Shown: positions 21,651 to 34,438 of the stretch, one piece after another
Position numbering within the stretch: position 1 is the first letter of the stretch
How the letters are laid out: every line of letters starts with the position of its first letter
Assembly: GCF_027595985.1 (NCBI RefSeq)
Contig: NC_073307.1
Span: 8,948,432-9,012,431, forward strand
Origin: Sorex araneus
Lineage: Eukaryota > Chordata > Mammalia > Eulipotyphla > Soricidae
DNA: 64,000 nucleotides
Reading direction: 5' to 3'
Program-made: the position numbers and the translations under genes
Notes under the pieces: generated by a model
The model's input: only the letters and a program-made list of their open reading frames with translations
The model's database searches: none
Told to the model about the DNA's origin: nothing

Positions 21651-22261
21651 TTTCGCGGCGCCACCCTCCGCAGAGATATAAGCCCGGCGGCCGCACGTGT
21701 GGGGGTTCCGCTGCTGCACGACCACGGCCCCAGAGGCGAGCTAAACTACTTTGGGCACCAGGAGCTCCTTGGAGAATGTCTCTAGACTATGAACTGGGCC
21801 ACGGCCGCCATCTTATGACGACCACGAAAGGGAGGTACGAGCTTGCAGTGATGCAATTTCTGGCAGAAATTTCCCTGGGCTTAGTTACTAAAATACAGAA
21901 ATCCAAAACCACGCGGCCGCATAGACCTCATATCTCTTCATTGTCAGCAATGGAAAACAAATGATCAAATGCTTCCTTTCAACAGGTCTGACTTGGGGGG
22001 GGGGGAACTCCAAACAATAATAGTGAGTTTTTTGTTGAAATATTGAATGTAATCAAAGTAAAGAGAAAAGTACAGTGAAATTTATCAGCTACACAGGCAG
22101 TAGGTGGGGAGCGGTGGTGGGGGAGGTATACTGGGGTTCCTGGTGGTGGAATATGTGCACTGGTGAAGGGATGGGTGTTTGAGCATTGTGTAACTGAGAC
22201 TTGAGCCTGAAAGCTTTGTAACTTTCCACATGGTGATTCAATAAAAAAATTTTTTAAAAAA
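21651..22261 (+). mobile_element. Composite retroposon, copy 1 (GC-rich 5' module plus L1-like 3' end)
   Basis: The 5' half is GC-rich (GCGGCCGCACGTGTGGGGG, GGCCGCCATCTTATGACGACC). A middle block follows (GAAATATTGAATGTAATCAAAG), then the shrew L1 tail (GGGATGGGTGTTTGAGCATTG ... GGTGATTCAATAAA) and an A-rich end. The candidate TSD is AAAAGG-GTTTC (about 21645-21654) and AAAAGGAGTTTC (about 22258-22269), one indel apart. No long intact protein is encoded. Confidence 0.75.
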
Positions 22262-22269
22262 GGAGTTTC

Positions 22270-24191
22270 ATAGAAGATTAATTTAAATGATGTCTTTTCC
22301 GTTTCCGTTTAATTAATAGTATGGCATAGAAAATAAGATAAAGAGAATAGAATACAATTTGGAGAACTATCATCATTAGTGGGGATGTGTCACATAAACT
22401 TCGAAATAATTTTTTAAGATAATTTATTTCAAGTAAATTATGCAATAATAAAAACACAAAAGTCATGCAGAAAAGCCCTTTGATTATCAAACATCCTTAT
22501 TCTGCAAAATGAAAGGTTATTTTTTGTTTGCAATACATTGTTGTGTAAAAACCATTGTAGATGTTTTAGCAAGAGCTAAGAAAGGATTTTATGTTCCTCA
22601 ATGAGAGCAGGAAATGAGTTCTCTGCTCTATTCAAAGAATTTCCTTTAAAAAAATCCCAAATATTAACTTACAATATAGTTAAGAAATCATGGTAGCCCT
22701 TCTTAAATATTACAACTAAGCGAATGTTCCTTTTTGCATCATTTTTCCAGGTATATTTTAATTATTGTCTTCTAAGAATGTGCATTTCCAGTTGTGTCAC
22801 AATATGCCTATTTGTTCATAATATTTTAAATGTGACTGATTGGCGTAAAGTTTAAATGACCATTGAAATAGAAAAATTATAAAAATTCTGAGAAAATGAG
22901 CCTTGCTCTCTGCATTTATCTAAACTGAAAATTATTCTTGGAATCACATTTCAAAAAGTAAGAATGAGGTCCAAGCCATCCCGCCTCCAATTTATTTAGC
23001 CTGAGAAGTCCACGTAGCTTGGGTGACCAGTTCTGATACAGCATGAGTGAAAGTGGGGGGGTGTCAGACAAATGAGTTAATTTAATTTGGTCATTTTAAA
23101 TCACCACGAACAAAAGTGATCCAATCAAGATAGATAACAGGATTTTTAGGGATAGGGAAAAGCAGGAAAAAGGAAGGGTCCTCCCCACCCACTGTTGCCC
23201 AGACAGATGGCAGAATGAGGTAGGGCCCTATGCCCGAAGGACAGCAGAGATATTGACCATGCACATGTGGCCACAGACAGAGACTTAGGGGAATCCAGGA
23301 CACAGAAAACCACTGGGGTACATCCTAAAGAGGCCCACTGACAAGATCTTGGACTGGCCGACAAGATTTCAGAAAGTGTACACGAGATAGCAAACTAGAG
23401 GGACAAGACCCGACAGCATACACACGCTGGGAGCGAGTAGAGGCCAGAGGCAGGACGAGGGATGTCTGCTGTGAACTGGATGGGGCACCAAGGGACAGGA
23501 CCACGGGCATCTTACATGACTCAAAGAAGAGGCCTGGACACTGGTAAGGGACCCAAACTCATCTACTTGAACTTTACAATAAATCCTAACTTCTTAAGCT
23601 TCTGGGTTTCTATGCATATCTTCCATACAATCCTCAAGAGTCCACTAGAGCAGGGAAATCCACCTTCACACTGACAGCTCACCTCCTTAAAAAAAATTTC
23701 CAATGAGAGCTGAATGCAATCATAGTTCTTTCAAAATGCCAACTGCACACACATGCCAATGTGCCACACGTGCTGTTATGTCTGGTCACTGTGACCCCAT
23801 GCAGCATCCACAGGGGGCCTGGCCACTCTAAGATGACAATCTAGCGGTCACTGTTTTCCAATAGTCACTGTGGTGGCAAACTGAAAAAAGAAGCAAGCAT
23901 TTGGGGGCCACATTTAGGAGGGGTGGTCATACTCCCGCATAGTGTTTGAGACTATACAGATCCAAACTATACACACACGAAACCATTCGTATTGTACAAG
24001 AACTTGACAAAACTGGTAACAACTAGCAGTTCAGATGCTGAAGACAAAACAGGAGATAGCTGATATAGTTAAAAATTTGGAAATAGACACATGGGCACAA
24101 ACTATTAAGGAAATAATTTGCCTATGCAGAACATGGACTTGGTCCGACTGTCCAATCAATTCCCTGCAGAGCCAAACAATTCAAGTCTCTC
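22270..24191. other. Unique intron DNA
   Basis: AT-rich to about 23000, then moderate GC. No gene or clear repeat seen. Confidence 0.5.
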
Positions 24192-24338
24192 TAATTAGCA
24201 CTGCACTGTAGCATGAGACTTGTTGTTACTGTTTTTGGCATATCGAATACACCACAGGTAGCTTGCCAGGCTCTGCCGTGTGGGCGGGATACTCTTGGTA
24301 GCTTGCTGGGCTTTCCGAAGGAATTGAATCCGGTACTA
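24192..24338 (-). mobile_element. Type B SINE, partial
   Basis: GCACTGTAGCATGAGACTTG, GTTTTTGGCATATCGAATAC, AGGTAGCTTGCCAGGCTCTG and a truncated head (AATTGAATCCGG). Part of the RTE-like tail is deleted. Confidence 0.85.
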
Positions 24339-24383
24339 AAGGTGAAGGGATGAAGGTTTTGCAAAGCATGAAATACAGGATAT

Positions 24384-24558
24384 GGGCTGGAGCGATAGCA
24401 CAGTGGGTAGGTAGGGTATCTGCCTTGCATGCGGCCAATGGGGTTGGGTACCCAGTGTCCCATATGGTCCCCCGAGCACCCCAGGGAGTAATTCCTGAGT
24501 GCATGAGCCAGGAGTAACCCCTGTGCATCACTGGGTGTGACCCAAAAAGAAAAAAAAA
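24384..24558 (+). mobile_element. Type A SOR SINE
   Basis: GGGCTGGAGCGATAGCACAG with a duplicated GGTAGGTAGGGT, CCCATATGGTCCCCCGAGC and ACCCAAAAAG plus an A-run. Confidence 0.92.
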
Positions 24559-25584
24559 TCAGGACATTTTCACACGAGAGAGGAAGAAGAGAGAGGCCTG
24601 ACGCTTGCTGAAGATGGCGTAGTGTGTGTGGTAAGTGAGCGCTCAGAGCTACCCACCACTCTTGCCTTCTCTCTTCTCCCAAAGCAGAATGACTTCCATA
24701 CAGGAAAATCTGGTCAACAATATGAAGGTTCGGCAGCAGCTTGCAATGGAAGTGACTTCTATTGGGACAGCTCCTGTGTAAATGCGTTTGAGCCAAGTAG
24801 GAAGCAGCTCAGGATAGAAACGGTGGTGTGAGCTAAGGGCTTAGGCGTGGGGCTCTAACAGACTCGAGTCTGAATTAGTTGCACTGCTCAGACGCTGTGC
24901 ACTTTTGGGTCTATCACCTGTTTGATCCTGTTTTGTTTTGGTTTTTGTTCCAGAAGAGAGGGACAATAATTGGCATTGGGACTGCCAAAGCACCGAAAGA
25001 GAGCACAGTCTGCTTAGGAGGGGACAATATCAGACAGCTTTGACTGTCATTAGCAAAGCTGTGAGTTGATGACAGGCACGTTAGAAGTTTCAGAATTTCC
25101 AGGCCTTACTTCACATGCACGATGGCATTCCGCCCTCGCTGCAGTGGTGAGAAGCAGGATCCTGCTTGCTCTAGAGGTAGGAAAACGGGCTCGCGAGGAA
25201 TCACAGAACCCGACCGGCCCCACCAGGCAGCATCTAGCGGTACTTGGGGCTGTTCCCAGCTTTGTGCTCAGAGACTGATGCAGGCAGTGCTCTGGGAACA
25301 GCGTAAAGCAGGGGAACGAACGGGGCATCCCGCACGTGCTCTGTCCTGTGACCCCTCTCCCGGCCCTTCGGTGAGAGCTGAAGAGTGAGGGCTAGGTCTG
25401 ATGCTCTATTCTCGGTAAGAGTTATTCTCAGCACTTTGTGGGAAGTCAAGGAGGAGAGAAAAATTGCCACCAGTCTTGAGCTGTGAACCTGGTCTCACTT
25501 TCCAGCCAAACAGAGAAAGACTTGTAAACCAAATAGTTAGGTTTCTGCAGATCCTAGAAAATTGGTGACAGATTTGACGGGACT
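24559..25584. other. Unique intron DNA
   Basis: Short frames around 25050-25470 overlap on both strands. Nothing recognisable. Confidence 0.45.
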
Positions 25585-25718
25585 GGTGGTTTGGGCCACA
25601 TCTCTCTGTGCTCAGGGCTGACTCCTGCTTTTCTGCTCAGGGACAACTCCTGGTGGGGCTTGGGGAAACATCAGCAGTGCAGGGAACTGAACCCAGGTTG
25701 CCTGCATGCAAGACCCAC

Positions 25719-25721
<3 letters not shown>
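25585..25721 (-). mobile_element. Type A-like SINE with head replaced by (GA)n
   Basis: GTGCTCAGGGCTGACTCCTG, GGGGCTTGGGGAAACATC and AACCCAGGTTGCCTGCATGCAAG, then directly a CT microsatellite at the head position. Confidence 0.8.

Positions 25722-25784
<63 letters not shown>
25722..25784. repeat. (CT)n microsatellite
   Basis: About 31 CT repeats at the 5' end of an inverted SINE. Confidence 0.97.
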
Positions 25785-25786
<2 letters not shown>

Positions 25787-26713
25787 GGTCCTGAAAAATG
25801 AATTTATGGGAAAGATAAATAAAATAGCATACTGATATTATTTAAAGGTAATCTCCAATTCTGATAAGCAATAATCCCACTCTATTAATGAAAACATATC
25901 GGGAATATACTTTTCAGTATTTAAGCAGATGTTCCCAGTAAGTGGGCAATTATTTATTTATAAAGCACACACATACATGACTAGCCTAATTTCTGCACAT
26001 AATAAACAGAAGAGAAGAGGAGTTGGAGGAATGAGCTAAAAATAAACAGCAGTAGAATTTCTGATGTTTCGCTTGCATCCTGATCATCCCACGTTGTCCT
26101 GATTCACACGTTTCCAATGTGGAGAGAGCCCTGGCATGGGAAGTAGATTGCAGACAGCTGGCCACGAAACACAGATGGTTTAGAAAACGATTACTGTAGG
26201 GCGGGTCAAAGATCATGGTGGCTTGGACTACCATCTAGTGGCAGTAGAAATGGAAGGAAGTGGATGGACTCCAAGTATCCTTTGGACTTAGAATTGCTGG
26301 AACTAAATCAGTCAGAGGAGGGCAGACTGGAGAGGAGAAGGAGAAAGCAAGAATAATTCTTAGATGTCTGGCTTTCAGAATTTGGTGACTGGTGGAGAGA
26401 CCAGTGGGTTTTATTTCATTTCAAAGTACACAAACAGGACAAGTGGGTAACACTCCATTGGAGGCAGAGTTGAAGTCTTCAACTCAAGACTAACATATAT
26501 ATGTATATATACACATATACATATATAAACATACACATATATATACATAAAGTTCTGAACAAAGTAAACAAAAGAAAAAATAACATGTGGATGCTCTTCT
26601 GGCAGAGATTCTATTAAAAGTACGCTTGAATTAGAAAAGAAGTATTAGATAATGTATAAATTTGCTTTTCACTAGTATAGATGGATCAAGAAATGTAAGT
26701 TAATGTTTCTATA
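25785..26713. other. Unique intron DNA with AT/AC simple repeat
   Basis: No gene. An imperfect (TATACA)-type repeat lies at about 26488-26551. Confidence 0.5.
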
Positions 26714-26723
26714 AATAATTTCA

Positions 26724-26930
26724 GGGGCCAGAATGATAGTACAGTGGGTAGGGCGCTTGCCTTGTACATGGCCAAACCTGGTTCAATTCCTGTTTCCCCA
26801 TATGGTCCCCCCGAGTCTGCCAGGAGTGATCCCTGAGCGAAAAGCCAGGAGCAAGCCCTGAGCACTGCCAGGTGTGGCCCCCCAAACAAAGAAACAAACA
26901 AACAAAAAAACCCAAAATAACAACAACAAA
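26724..26930 (+). mobile_element. Type A SINE
   Basis: GGGGCCAGAATGATAGTACAG, CCATATGGTCCCCCCGAG and an A-rich (CAAA)n tail. The TSD is AATAATTTCA (26714-26723) and AAGAATTTCA (26931-26940). Confidence 0.9.
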
Positions 26931-26940
26931 AGAATTTCAT

Positions 26941-28089
26941 GCAACCCTAGGACTATTTACAGAACCAAGTTTATAATATTATGATTGGGTATTTGATAGT
27001 TTCTATAATACATTGATATCTATAGATTTAAACTTACTTTATTCAATATAAACTTACTGTGACTAATGTAAGTTTAAAACATGTATTTTCAAATAAGACA
27101 TTCAGAGCGCCTCCCATCCCACTGGCTGAAAAATAAACTAATTTTTGGTCACCATCTGGCTACAACATGAAGAAAATCCCATGCGAACAATAGTACAACT
27201 AGAATCAATGCCAAATTTTTTCAAATCAGTAGCCATCATTCTTACTTTCCTGCCAACTTTAAAAGTTGAGTGAGCTTTCAGCTTGGCATTTGAGTATGTG
27301 AATAGTTTTTGCTACATTTTAAGATACTAATTTAAATCAGTGCTGGTAGGGGAGGCTGTTTCTGAATTTCCCTTTGTCTAAGATTATCTAATGCAATATT
27401 ATTGCTTTAATCCAATTTTATATTTACTATTTCCTTATGAACTAACAGTATTAATCAGGTAGAAATGTGAATCTTATGAGTTCCACACAAATTCTAAAGT
27501 CCCAGACTGTTAGAGAGTATAAAAATCAGCTAATAATGTAGGTAACCTAAAGGAAACAGGTATAAGACAGTGTAATTATGAATGATATCCTGAGATATTT
27601 ATTTATAAGTTAGGAAATACTAATTTTCCATATTCTGAAAGGTGTTAATTATCCATTTTCTTCTCAAGGCGCCAGTCTCTAGGATTGGAGTAAGCCCTCA
27701 GCATTTCGGGGTGTGCTCCCTCCAAAACAAAGCAAACAAAACAAAACAAAATATATGTAACTCATAGGCAGATCATGTACAGTCTGGCACCAGTGGCATT
27801 AATACTTTTTATGAAAGTAGCCAACAGAATAAAGAATGAGTTCAAAGTCCCACAATTGGGTATTAGGTGTAAAGAAGTACTCTGCACGTAGAAATCTAAA
27901 AAGAGAAACAGAGTAGGAATATGACAAATTCTGCTGTAGGATTTAATTGGGAGCCTCTATAAAATAGCCATCTGGAATAGTGTAGGAGGAAATAATGTAA
28001 AGATTTGAAATTCAATAGCATATATAGGTAGTGGGCGAATTCCTGGGAGAGCATGATACCAGGTAGTCCAGAAAATAGCTTCATTTAAA
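26941..28089. other. AT-rich intron DNA with a SINE tail fragment
   Basis: No gene. Positions 27668-27756 look like an old plus-strand SINE 3' end (GCGCCAGTCTCTAGGATTGG ... CAAAACAAAACAAAAC). Confidence 0.5.
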
Positions 28090-28250
28090 GCAGATTTCTT
28101 CAGCCTTTCCACAGCTGCAGGCTGGCACCTTCTTCGTACTGGTCTAGGGTCCAGAAGTTATAACCAAGGCAGTCAATCAGTGGCTTTCAACCTTTCTACA
28201 TATAGGAGTTGACACTAGTCTATAGGCCAGTGGCTGCATATCACTGACTT
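28090..28250 (+). repeat. Dimeric interspersed repeat, copy 2
   Basis: Homologous to 1635-1785: TTCTTCAGCCTTTCCAC ... GCTGGCACC, then a second unit from 28178 (CAGTGGCTTTCAACCTTTCTAC ... GACACTAGTCTATAGGCCAG). Confidence 0.55.
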
Positions 28251-28389
28251 AGAATAAAAGCAAGAAGCAGTGAGGAAATGAGGTGGCATAATTAAGGAAA
28301 AGAAGTCAAAGTGGTGATAAATGAAAGAACCAACTGAACTTGGCAGCAAGCCTGTGTGACCTGATCAAACGTATTTGAGTAAAACTGAT

Positions 28390-29025
28390 GGGGGACATAG
28401 CCCAGATTTTCACGAGTGGAGTTGCGAGTCCAGATTTGGTATCAACCTAGATGTCCCATGACAGATAAGCGGATCATAAAGATGTGGTACATACACACAG
28501 TGGAATACCACACAGCTGGAAGGAATGATGAAATTACACAATTTGTTGCAACATGGATGGAACTGGAAGATATTGCGTCAAATGAGGTAAGGCAGAAGAA
28601 AGAATGATAAACACAGGATGATATCTCTTATATATGGTATTTAGAATTGCTGGATAAGTCAATACAACGGTTTGAAAGAAAGATGCCTAAATCATCCTTA
28701 TCACAAAGTATAGGGGGGATAATTAATAAAAATGAGTGGGGGGTGGGGTGAAGACTTTGGTGACATTAAGGAATGGTGGAGCGAAATATCCAAACCACAC
28801 AGTCAACAACAAAGAAATCAAGAGAACACAAACTTCAATAACCAAACCTTAAAAAGTGCCTGTCAAGCTAGTAGACTTGTGGGGTGGGAGGCAGAAGAAG
28901 AATCCGGGAACCTGGTGGAGGGAAGTTGAGCCTGGCGGCAGGATTGGTGATAGAACAGTGGATGTCTAAAACTCAATGATACGTAGCTTTGTAAACCACA
29001 GAGCTTTTTTAACAAATTAAAATTT
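28390..29025 (+). mobile_element. L1 3' part (ORF2 end plus 3' UTR), older subfamily
   Basis: ATGTGGTACATACACACAGTGG, GCAACATGGATGGAACTGG and GCTTTGTAAACCACAGAGC follow the usual L1 end order. The frame is broken. Confidence 0.85.
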
Positions 29026-29354
29026 AGAAGTGAAAGAGAAAAGGCGTGTGTAGGGGAAGAAGTGGAGCTTCTAAGGGCCAGTGTGGAAAAGTGCTTCGGA
29101 GAAAAAGTGGTAAGGATGTGGGCCTGGCAAGCGTCTAATGCCAGAGCACACCTGACTCAGAACACAACGTAGAACACAACGTCAACGAGTCTGCTGCACG
29201 AACGAGAATGTATGTGTATCCGCAAAGAGGGAGAGACAAAGAAAAAACGTCAGCAATGCACCCAACTGCCAGATATGTCAGGTGTGATTACTTTCAGGGA
29301 GATGCCAGCCTTAGGATAAGATGCAGAACTCATTTGATTATATAAATTTTTATA

Positions 29355-29608
29355 GGGCTGGAGAGTTAGTACAGTGGTAGGGTATTTGCTTTGCATGCCG
29401 CTGACCCGAGTTCATTTCCTCTGCCCCTCTTGGAGAGCCCAGCAAGCTACCAAGAGTATCTTGCCTGCACAGCAGAGCCTGGCAAGCTACCCATATTGTA
29501 TTCCATATGCCAAAAACAGTAACAATAAGCCTCACAATGGAGACATTACAGGTGCCCACTTGAGCAAATTGATGAGCAACGGGATGACAGTGATACAGTG
29601 ACAGTGAT
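29355..29608 (+). mobile_element. Type B SINE
   Basis: GGGCTGGAGAGTTAGTACAG head and type B body. The tail CAAATTGATGAGCAACGGG then GATGACAGTGATACAGTGAC reads in frame as EQIDEQRDDSDT. Confidence 0.92.
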
Positions 29609-30235
29609 TATAGAAATAAAATTTGGTGAGTGGATTTCAGTGACAGCTAGCTGATTTTACTCAAATTAATAACCAATATGGGATTAACTTTACGTAAGTA
29701 ATTTATTTACAGTGAAAAAAAAAGAAATCTAAAAGCAAAATAGATGGGTACACTTGTGCACCTCATTAAAAAAAATGTTCTTCTTAGAAAATATCTGCTC
29801 AGGAACCTATCTTGGAGATTCCAAGAAAGGGGATTGAATGACCTAAATCATTTCTCTAACTACCCACTAAAAGCCAGAGAATAATGTCCCCTTCACTCAG
29901 AAAATTCAAGGATAATTTGCCAAGTACCTTTTAAAATTCCTGCCTTTAACGGTATTTTCTGATCATCAGATCTGTTTTCTGCCCCATCCGAGTTGCCTGG
30001 TTCATTTACAAGATGTGAACATTTTTATCAGAACTTTCACTACACTAATAAGTTTTCCTGACCTCATTAGAAACATGACTGGAAATCACATACCAAATAC
30101 TTTATTTCTGGAAAATTTCCTTTTCATCCTATATATAATGTGTGCACATTCTTGGTAGTTTCCATAAAAAAAATTATGTGGTCCCTAACTGGGGGTCTTT
30201 TTGATACTCTCCATGTTTTCCTTTTGGAATGATTT

Positions 30236-30412
30236 ATTTTCTTTATTGTTTTTTTGGGTCACACCCAGTGACGCTCAGAGGTGACTCCTGGCCCTGCACT
30301 CAAGAATTACTTCTGGTGTTGCTCAGGGGACCATATGGGATGGCGGGGATCAAACCTGGGTTGGCCGTGTGCAAGGCAAATGCCCTCCCCACTCTACTAT
30401 TGCTCCAGCCCC
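30236..30412 (-). mobile_element. Type A SOR SINE
   Basis: TTTTTGGGTCACACCCAGTG ... CTATTGCTCCAGCCCC. A perfect TSD TGGAATGATTT lies at 30225-30235 and 30413-30423. Confidence 0.95.
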
Positions 30413-30494
30413 TGGAATGATTTCTTTTGAAGACCCATACTTGGTACATTCCACTAAAAAAATGTATATATATAACACATAAAGACTACCAAGC

Positions 30495-31147
30495 GGCCGA
30501 GATGTGACCCCGGGGGCTGCACGCGTGTGCGGCTCCTCCGCAGTTGCACCCGCGTGAATCCAGACCCAGCTGAACCAACTACAACATGGACTGCTCCTTG
30601 CAGATTGTTTCCAGCCAGAGAACTAAGCTGCGACCCCATGCCTGCCCGGGAGGGGAAAGGTATTTCTCTCTCTTGCCTGTCCCTTCCCGGGGATGAAGGG
30701 CGTGGGGACTGCCATATTATGACGACCACAGATGGGGTTTACAAGCTTGCAATGATCGAATATCTGGAAGAAATCTCCCTGGACTTAGTTGTTAAAGTAC
30801 AGAAATACAAAACCGGGTGGCCGCTACTGCGGCCGCGCGACCTCATTTCTCTTCACAACAGGTCTGACTCTAGTGGGGTGCTCCTAATAATAATGGTGAG
30901 GTTTGTGTTGAAATATTGAATGTAACCAAAGTAAATAGAAATTAAAGTGAAATTTATCAGTTACAAGGCGGGGGGGGGTGCGGGGGTGGGAGGGATGGGA
31001 GGTGTACTGTTTTTTTTTTTTTGTCTTCGGTGGTGGGATATGGGCACTGGTGAAGGGATGGTTTTTTCAGCATTGTATGAGTAAGACTTAAGCCTGAAAG
31101 CTTTGTAATTTTCCACATGGTGATTCAATAAAATAAAATTTTTAAAA
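30495..31147 (+). mobile_element. Composite retroposon, copy 2
   Basis: Same order as 21651-22261: GC-rich 5' module (CTGCACGCGTGTGCGGCTCC, GCCATATTATGACGACCAC), GAAATATTGAATGTAACCAAAG, a G-run, the L1-like tail (GGTGATTCAATAAAATAAAA) and an A-rich end. The TSD is AAAGACTACCAAGC (30481-30494) and AAAGATTACTAAGC (31148-31161), differing by two C/T changes. The TSD shows it moved as one unit. Confidence 0.85.
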
Positions 31148-31429
31148 AAAGATTACTAAGCATCTAATTGAATATGTGCTCATAAATAAGATTATTCCTT
31201 TTTAAAGTTACCCATAGAATAAAAATTCCAGAAGCATATTTAAAGTCATAGTTAAATTTAGAGACTATTTTTACACACATATTGTGTAAAGCCAAGTATT
31301 CCCATGAAATTAAAATGAATTGTTTTCCTGCTATGCTTTATTATTATAGAGTGCTACTAAATATTTTGTATAGATTGCAAGCTTTAATATCCTCTATTCT
31401 AATTTCCTCTAAAATGCATTTGGAGGTAT

Positions 31430-31682
31430 CACTGTCACTGTCACTGTCATCCCGTTGCTCATCGAGTTGCTCGAGTGGGCGCCAGTAATGTCTTCATTGT
31501 GAGACTTGTTGTTACTGTTTTTGGCATATGGAATATGCCACGGGTAGCTTGCCAGGCTCTGCTGTGTGGGCGGGATACTCTCCGTAGCTTGCTGGGCTCT
31601 CCGAAAGGGGCGGAGGAATCAAACCCCAGTCAGCCTCGTGAAAGGCAAACACCCTACCCGCTGTGCTATCGCTCCTGCACAC
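31430..31682 (-). mobile_element. Type B SINE
   Basis: (TCACTG)n end, CCCGTTGCTCATCGAGTTGC, the body, then CTGTGCTATCGCTCCTG. A perfect TSD TTGGAGGTAT lies at 31420-31429 and 31683-31692. Confidence 0.95.
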
Positions 31683-31692
31683 TTGGAGGTAT

Positions 31693-33765
31693 AGGTAGCT
31701 TAAATATTAAACTACATTTCATGTTACCAACTTTGCTCTAGAGATAGGAGGAATTAAGGAAATAGATTTAACAAACATCCTGCAGTTGTTAGAATTTTCA
31801 AAAATAAGATAGATTTTAAAGAAACGTTATTTTTTTAATTTAAATTTTAAAGATATAAGCACCCAATGTCTCCTATTTACATGTGTCCGTTATAGTTTAT
31901 TTCTTCCTCCCTATAAAAACACCTGCCATATTTTAGAAATCCAAGATTAAAAGACAATATGAAGAGGTTGGCCTTTATGTACACACAGCAGGTGGCTTCT
32001 TTAGGGGTTAGCCCAAGAGAAAGGGGTAACATTCTTGTGACCTGATGTGGAATCACTTCCTCCTAAAATTACTGAGTATTGTTGCACCTGAAATTACCCA
32101 CAGATGCATCTTACATTAAACCCGTATGGGCCACAGAAAAACAGCCTGAAATTGTGAAATGTCTTGGGAAGAGAAAATCAGGGTATTCTACAGAAAGATG
32201 CACAAATTAAATCTAGCGGAATTTACATGAATGAGGCACGGAAGAGAACAAGAAGGCTGGAATACAGGTTTTAAATGTGGGAGTCTGAGTTGGATGTTCC
32301 CTCAGTACTCAGCACCTCCGCAGCTCTGCCACCCACCCAACAACAATAACAAAATCCCCCAAATTAAACAAAAAGCTTACATTTATCAAGAATTTACAAT
32401 ATTCCAAGCACTGTGTTGTGGAAGGACTTAAGGGAGAGTGAGAGTTTATGACAAGTTAATTTTGCATGTGAACCTGGTGTGATAGACTTAGTATGAAAAG
32501 TAGAGAATAATTCTTTTGCTTTGAAGAAAGTGCCTAGAAGAAAATATACTTGCTCCTTCCCCAAGACAACTAGGCTTATTACACTTTCAGTTAATTAGCA
32601 TTATTTTTAGAGGACGTTTATAATCCAATGTCATAAAGTGATCTCAACTAAGGATAATGAGAAATTACTGAGTAAAAACCTGCATTAATTGCTCTGACAA
32701 TTTCTTAAGACTACAGCTATGCATTTTCATGCAGGATCATTAAGGGCCAGAACATGGCACCTACTGCTAACACAATTACATAATTTCTCCCTGCCAAAAG
32801 GCAAATTCATGACTTCTAATCTAGCTGTCTCTGGTCACCTCCTAGCGTCTTTTCTGAATTCTAACAGCGATGGCTCTGTCTTGAATATGGCAACTGAACT
32901 ATTTGCAATAACTTAACTTGACTACTGGCATGGCTATGGTAACAAGCCATTACTCACTATCATCAGGATGTGGGGAAAATTGCTATTTAATATTCTGAAA
33001 TGTTGAATTGAGAGTTAGAAAAATCAATAAATGAAACAACAGCTCCCTTCATTTTAGATAAAAATTCTTTCCCTTCAACTCTTTCCAATGTGCAAAAAAT
33101 TACTCAAAGTATTTTTTATGTGTATTTGTTTCCAGCTCCTTTTTTAAGTACATTGGAATTATTTGATAGTAGTAGAAAATAATAATTGTAGAGAATTCTC
33201 ATGGGTTGGAAAACTGGAGAGGAAAAAAGAAAAGAAAAATAAGCTTCCCCTGAGGAAGGCCAGACAGGTGTATAGTTTTGCAATGCTTGGGAGAGGCCCC
33301 ATCAGAAACTATGGATGATGACCATTAAGAAAAGGTCAGTCGCCTCCAAGCCAGACCCTCCCCCAGCCCCGCCCCATCTCTGCAGCGGGGAACGTCCTTC
33401 CACTTTCCTCCCCTCCCTGAAAGGGAACAACAGCCAGTCAGCACTCTTTCATAATAGAGATCATATATATTTCCCTCCAGAAAAGTTATCCAAAAATCAC
33501 TAGCGAAGTGAAAAGCAATCATCAGAACAGCAGACTCTTTTCCTCAGGAGAGGGCTCTTTGCTTATGGGCTGTCAAGGGCACGACTGGAGAGCTGGCAGG
33601 ATTTATTCCTCAGGCTCTCAGGAACTCTGCTCGCATTTTCTTGAAAAAGGCTTTGCCCTTGGTGGTGAGCGGGTGGAGGTCGTGGCCTCCACATTCCAAC
33701 GAATACCACTTCCCAGTCCAGAGGGCTGTGCGGGGACTAGACTTTCTATGTGTGAGAAACTGGAC
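31693..33765. other. Unique intron DNA
   Basis: AT-rich, no gene. CTTACATTTATCAAGAATTTAC near 32380 may be a short MIR relic. Confidence 0.5.
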
Positions 33766-33767
33766 TG

Positions 33768-34438
33768 GGGTGTGTGTGTGTGTGGGGGGGTGCATGTGTG
33801 CATGTGTGTGTGAGAAGACAGAATGTGTGTGTGTGAGAAAGAGAATGTGTGTGTGCAAGAGAGAGAGAATGTGAGTGTGTGTGAGAATGTGAGAGAGAAT
33901 GTGTGTGTGAGAAAGGATGTGACTGTGTGTGAGAGAGAGTGTGTGTGTATGTGTGGTGTGTGCGTGTGTGAATGTGTGTGAGAAGACAGAATGTGTGTGT
34001 GAAAGAGAATGTGTGTGTGTAAGAGAGAGAATGTGAGTGTGTGAGAGAGAGAATGTGTGTGAGAGAATGTGAGTGTGTGTGAGAGAGAATGTGTGTGTAT
34101 GTATGTTTGTGGTATGTGCATGTGTGTATGTGTGTATGAGAGAAGACAGAATGTATGTGTGACAGAGACAAAGTGAATGTGTGTAAGAGAGAGAGAATAT
34201 GTGTGTGAGAGAGAATGTGTGTGTGAGAGAATGTGAGTGTATGAGAGAGTGTGTGTGAAAGAGAATGTGAGTGTGTGAGAGAATGTGACTGTGTGTATGT
34301 TTGTGGTGCATGCAAGTGTGCATGTGTGTGTGAGAAGACAGAATGCATGTGTCAGAGAGAATGGGTGTGTAAGAGAGAGAATGTGAGTGTGCATGAGAAT
34401 CTGACTGTGTGTGTGAAAAAGAGAGTGTGTGTGTGTGA

